Shown here piece after piece: positions 5,350-5,353 of a stretch of 5,353 bases of DNA. The translations under genes and the position numbers were made by a program. This DNA is from DAIOHQ01 sp036744635. GTDB taxonomy: Bacteria; Planctomycetota; Phycisphaerae; Tepidisphaerales; Tepidisphaeraceae. The stretch covers positions 1 to 5,353 of the forward strand of contig DAIOHQ010000294.1 of assembly GCA_036744635.1 (NCBI GenBank). The letters run 5' to 3'. The number at the start of each line of letters is the position of its first letter. Within the stretch, counting starts at the first letter, position 1. The notes beneath the pieces are model-generated. The model ran no database searches, was not told the DNA's origin, and worked only from the letters and a program-made list of their open reading frames with translations.

Positions 5350-5353
5350 TGAA
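5349..5353 (+). CDS. Possible start of the next gene, cut by the window end
   Basis: ATG at 5349-5351 is preceded by GGAG (5339-5342) six bases away, a good start context, but only one full codon lies in the window. Nothing can be said about the product. The stretch 5166-5327 before it has no gene. Confidence 0.3.

Overview
The window looks like chromosomal DNA of a GC-rich planctomycete, most likely of the Phycisphaerae type. This is inferred from three family traits: a protein with the N-terminal 'VESLEGRTFFS' tag, two short proteins with the planctomycete-style 'YD(V/I)RDL' secretin-N-like architecture, and a membrane protein ending in the CxxCGYDLR...RCPECG zinc ribbon common in this phylum. 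No tRNA, rRNA, CRISPR array, transposase or phage gene was seen.

Layout. Positions 1-115 hold no gene, only a perfect 7-bp hairpin around GGCGTACTCGCC. Two separate minus-strand units follow. The first, 116-937, encodes a sugar phosphate isomerase/epimerase-type TIM-barrel protein with its own candidate promoter near 967-994. The second, 1132-1653, encodes a small secreted beta-rich protein; it has a good promoter at 1733-1760 and ends in a strong hairpin terminator at 1074-1114. The 300-bp divergent region 1654-1953 contains that promoter, a 5'-leader hairpin, a 9-bp inverted repeat and the leader of the plus-strand genes.

Four plus-strand genes follow in a tight run: a Gfo/Idh/MocA-family oxidoreductase (1954-2979, GTG start), two tandem membrane-anchored proteins resembling the periplasmic N-domains of secretins but with no secretin barrel (3008-3781 and 3766-4596), and a two-helix membrane protein with a cytoplasmic-side zinc ribbon (4593-5165). 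Gaps are 28 bp, a 16-bp overlap and a 4-bp ATGA overlap, so the last three are almost certainly translated from one message; the oxidoreductase probably belongs to it too.

Positions 5166-5353 carry a second copy of GGCGTACTCGCC within a decayed palindrome, then a hairpin that holds the ribosome binding site of what is probably the next gene, starting at 5349.

How the genes work together: the isomerase and oxidoreductase families often occur together in sugar catabolism in these bacteria, but here they are on opposite strands and no substrate can be named. The secretin-N-like pair and the zinc-ribbon protein look like a small envelope module of unknown function; this is the part of the window with the best claim to be undescribed.
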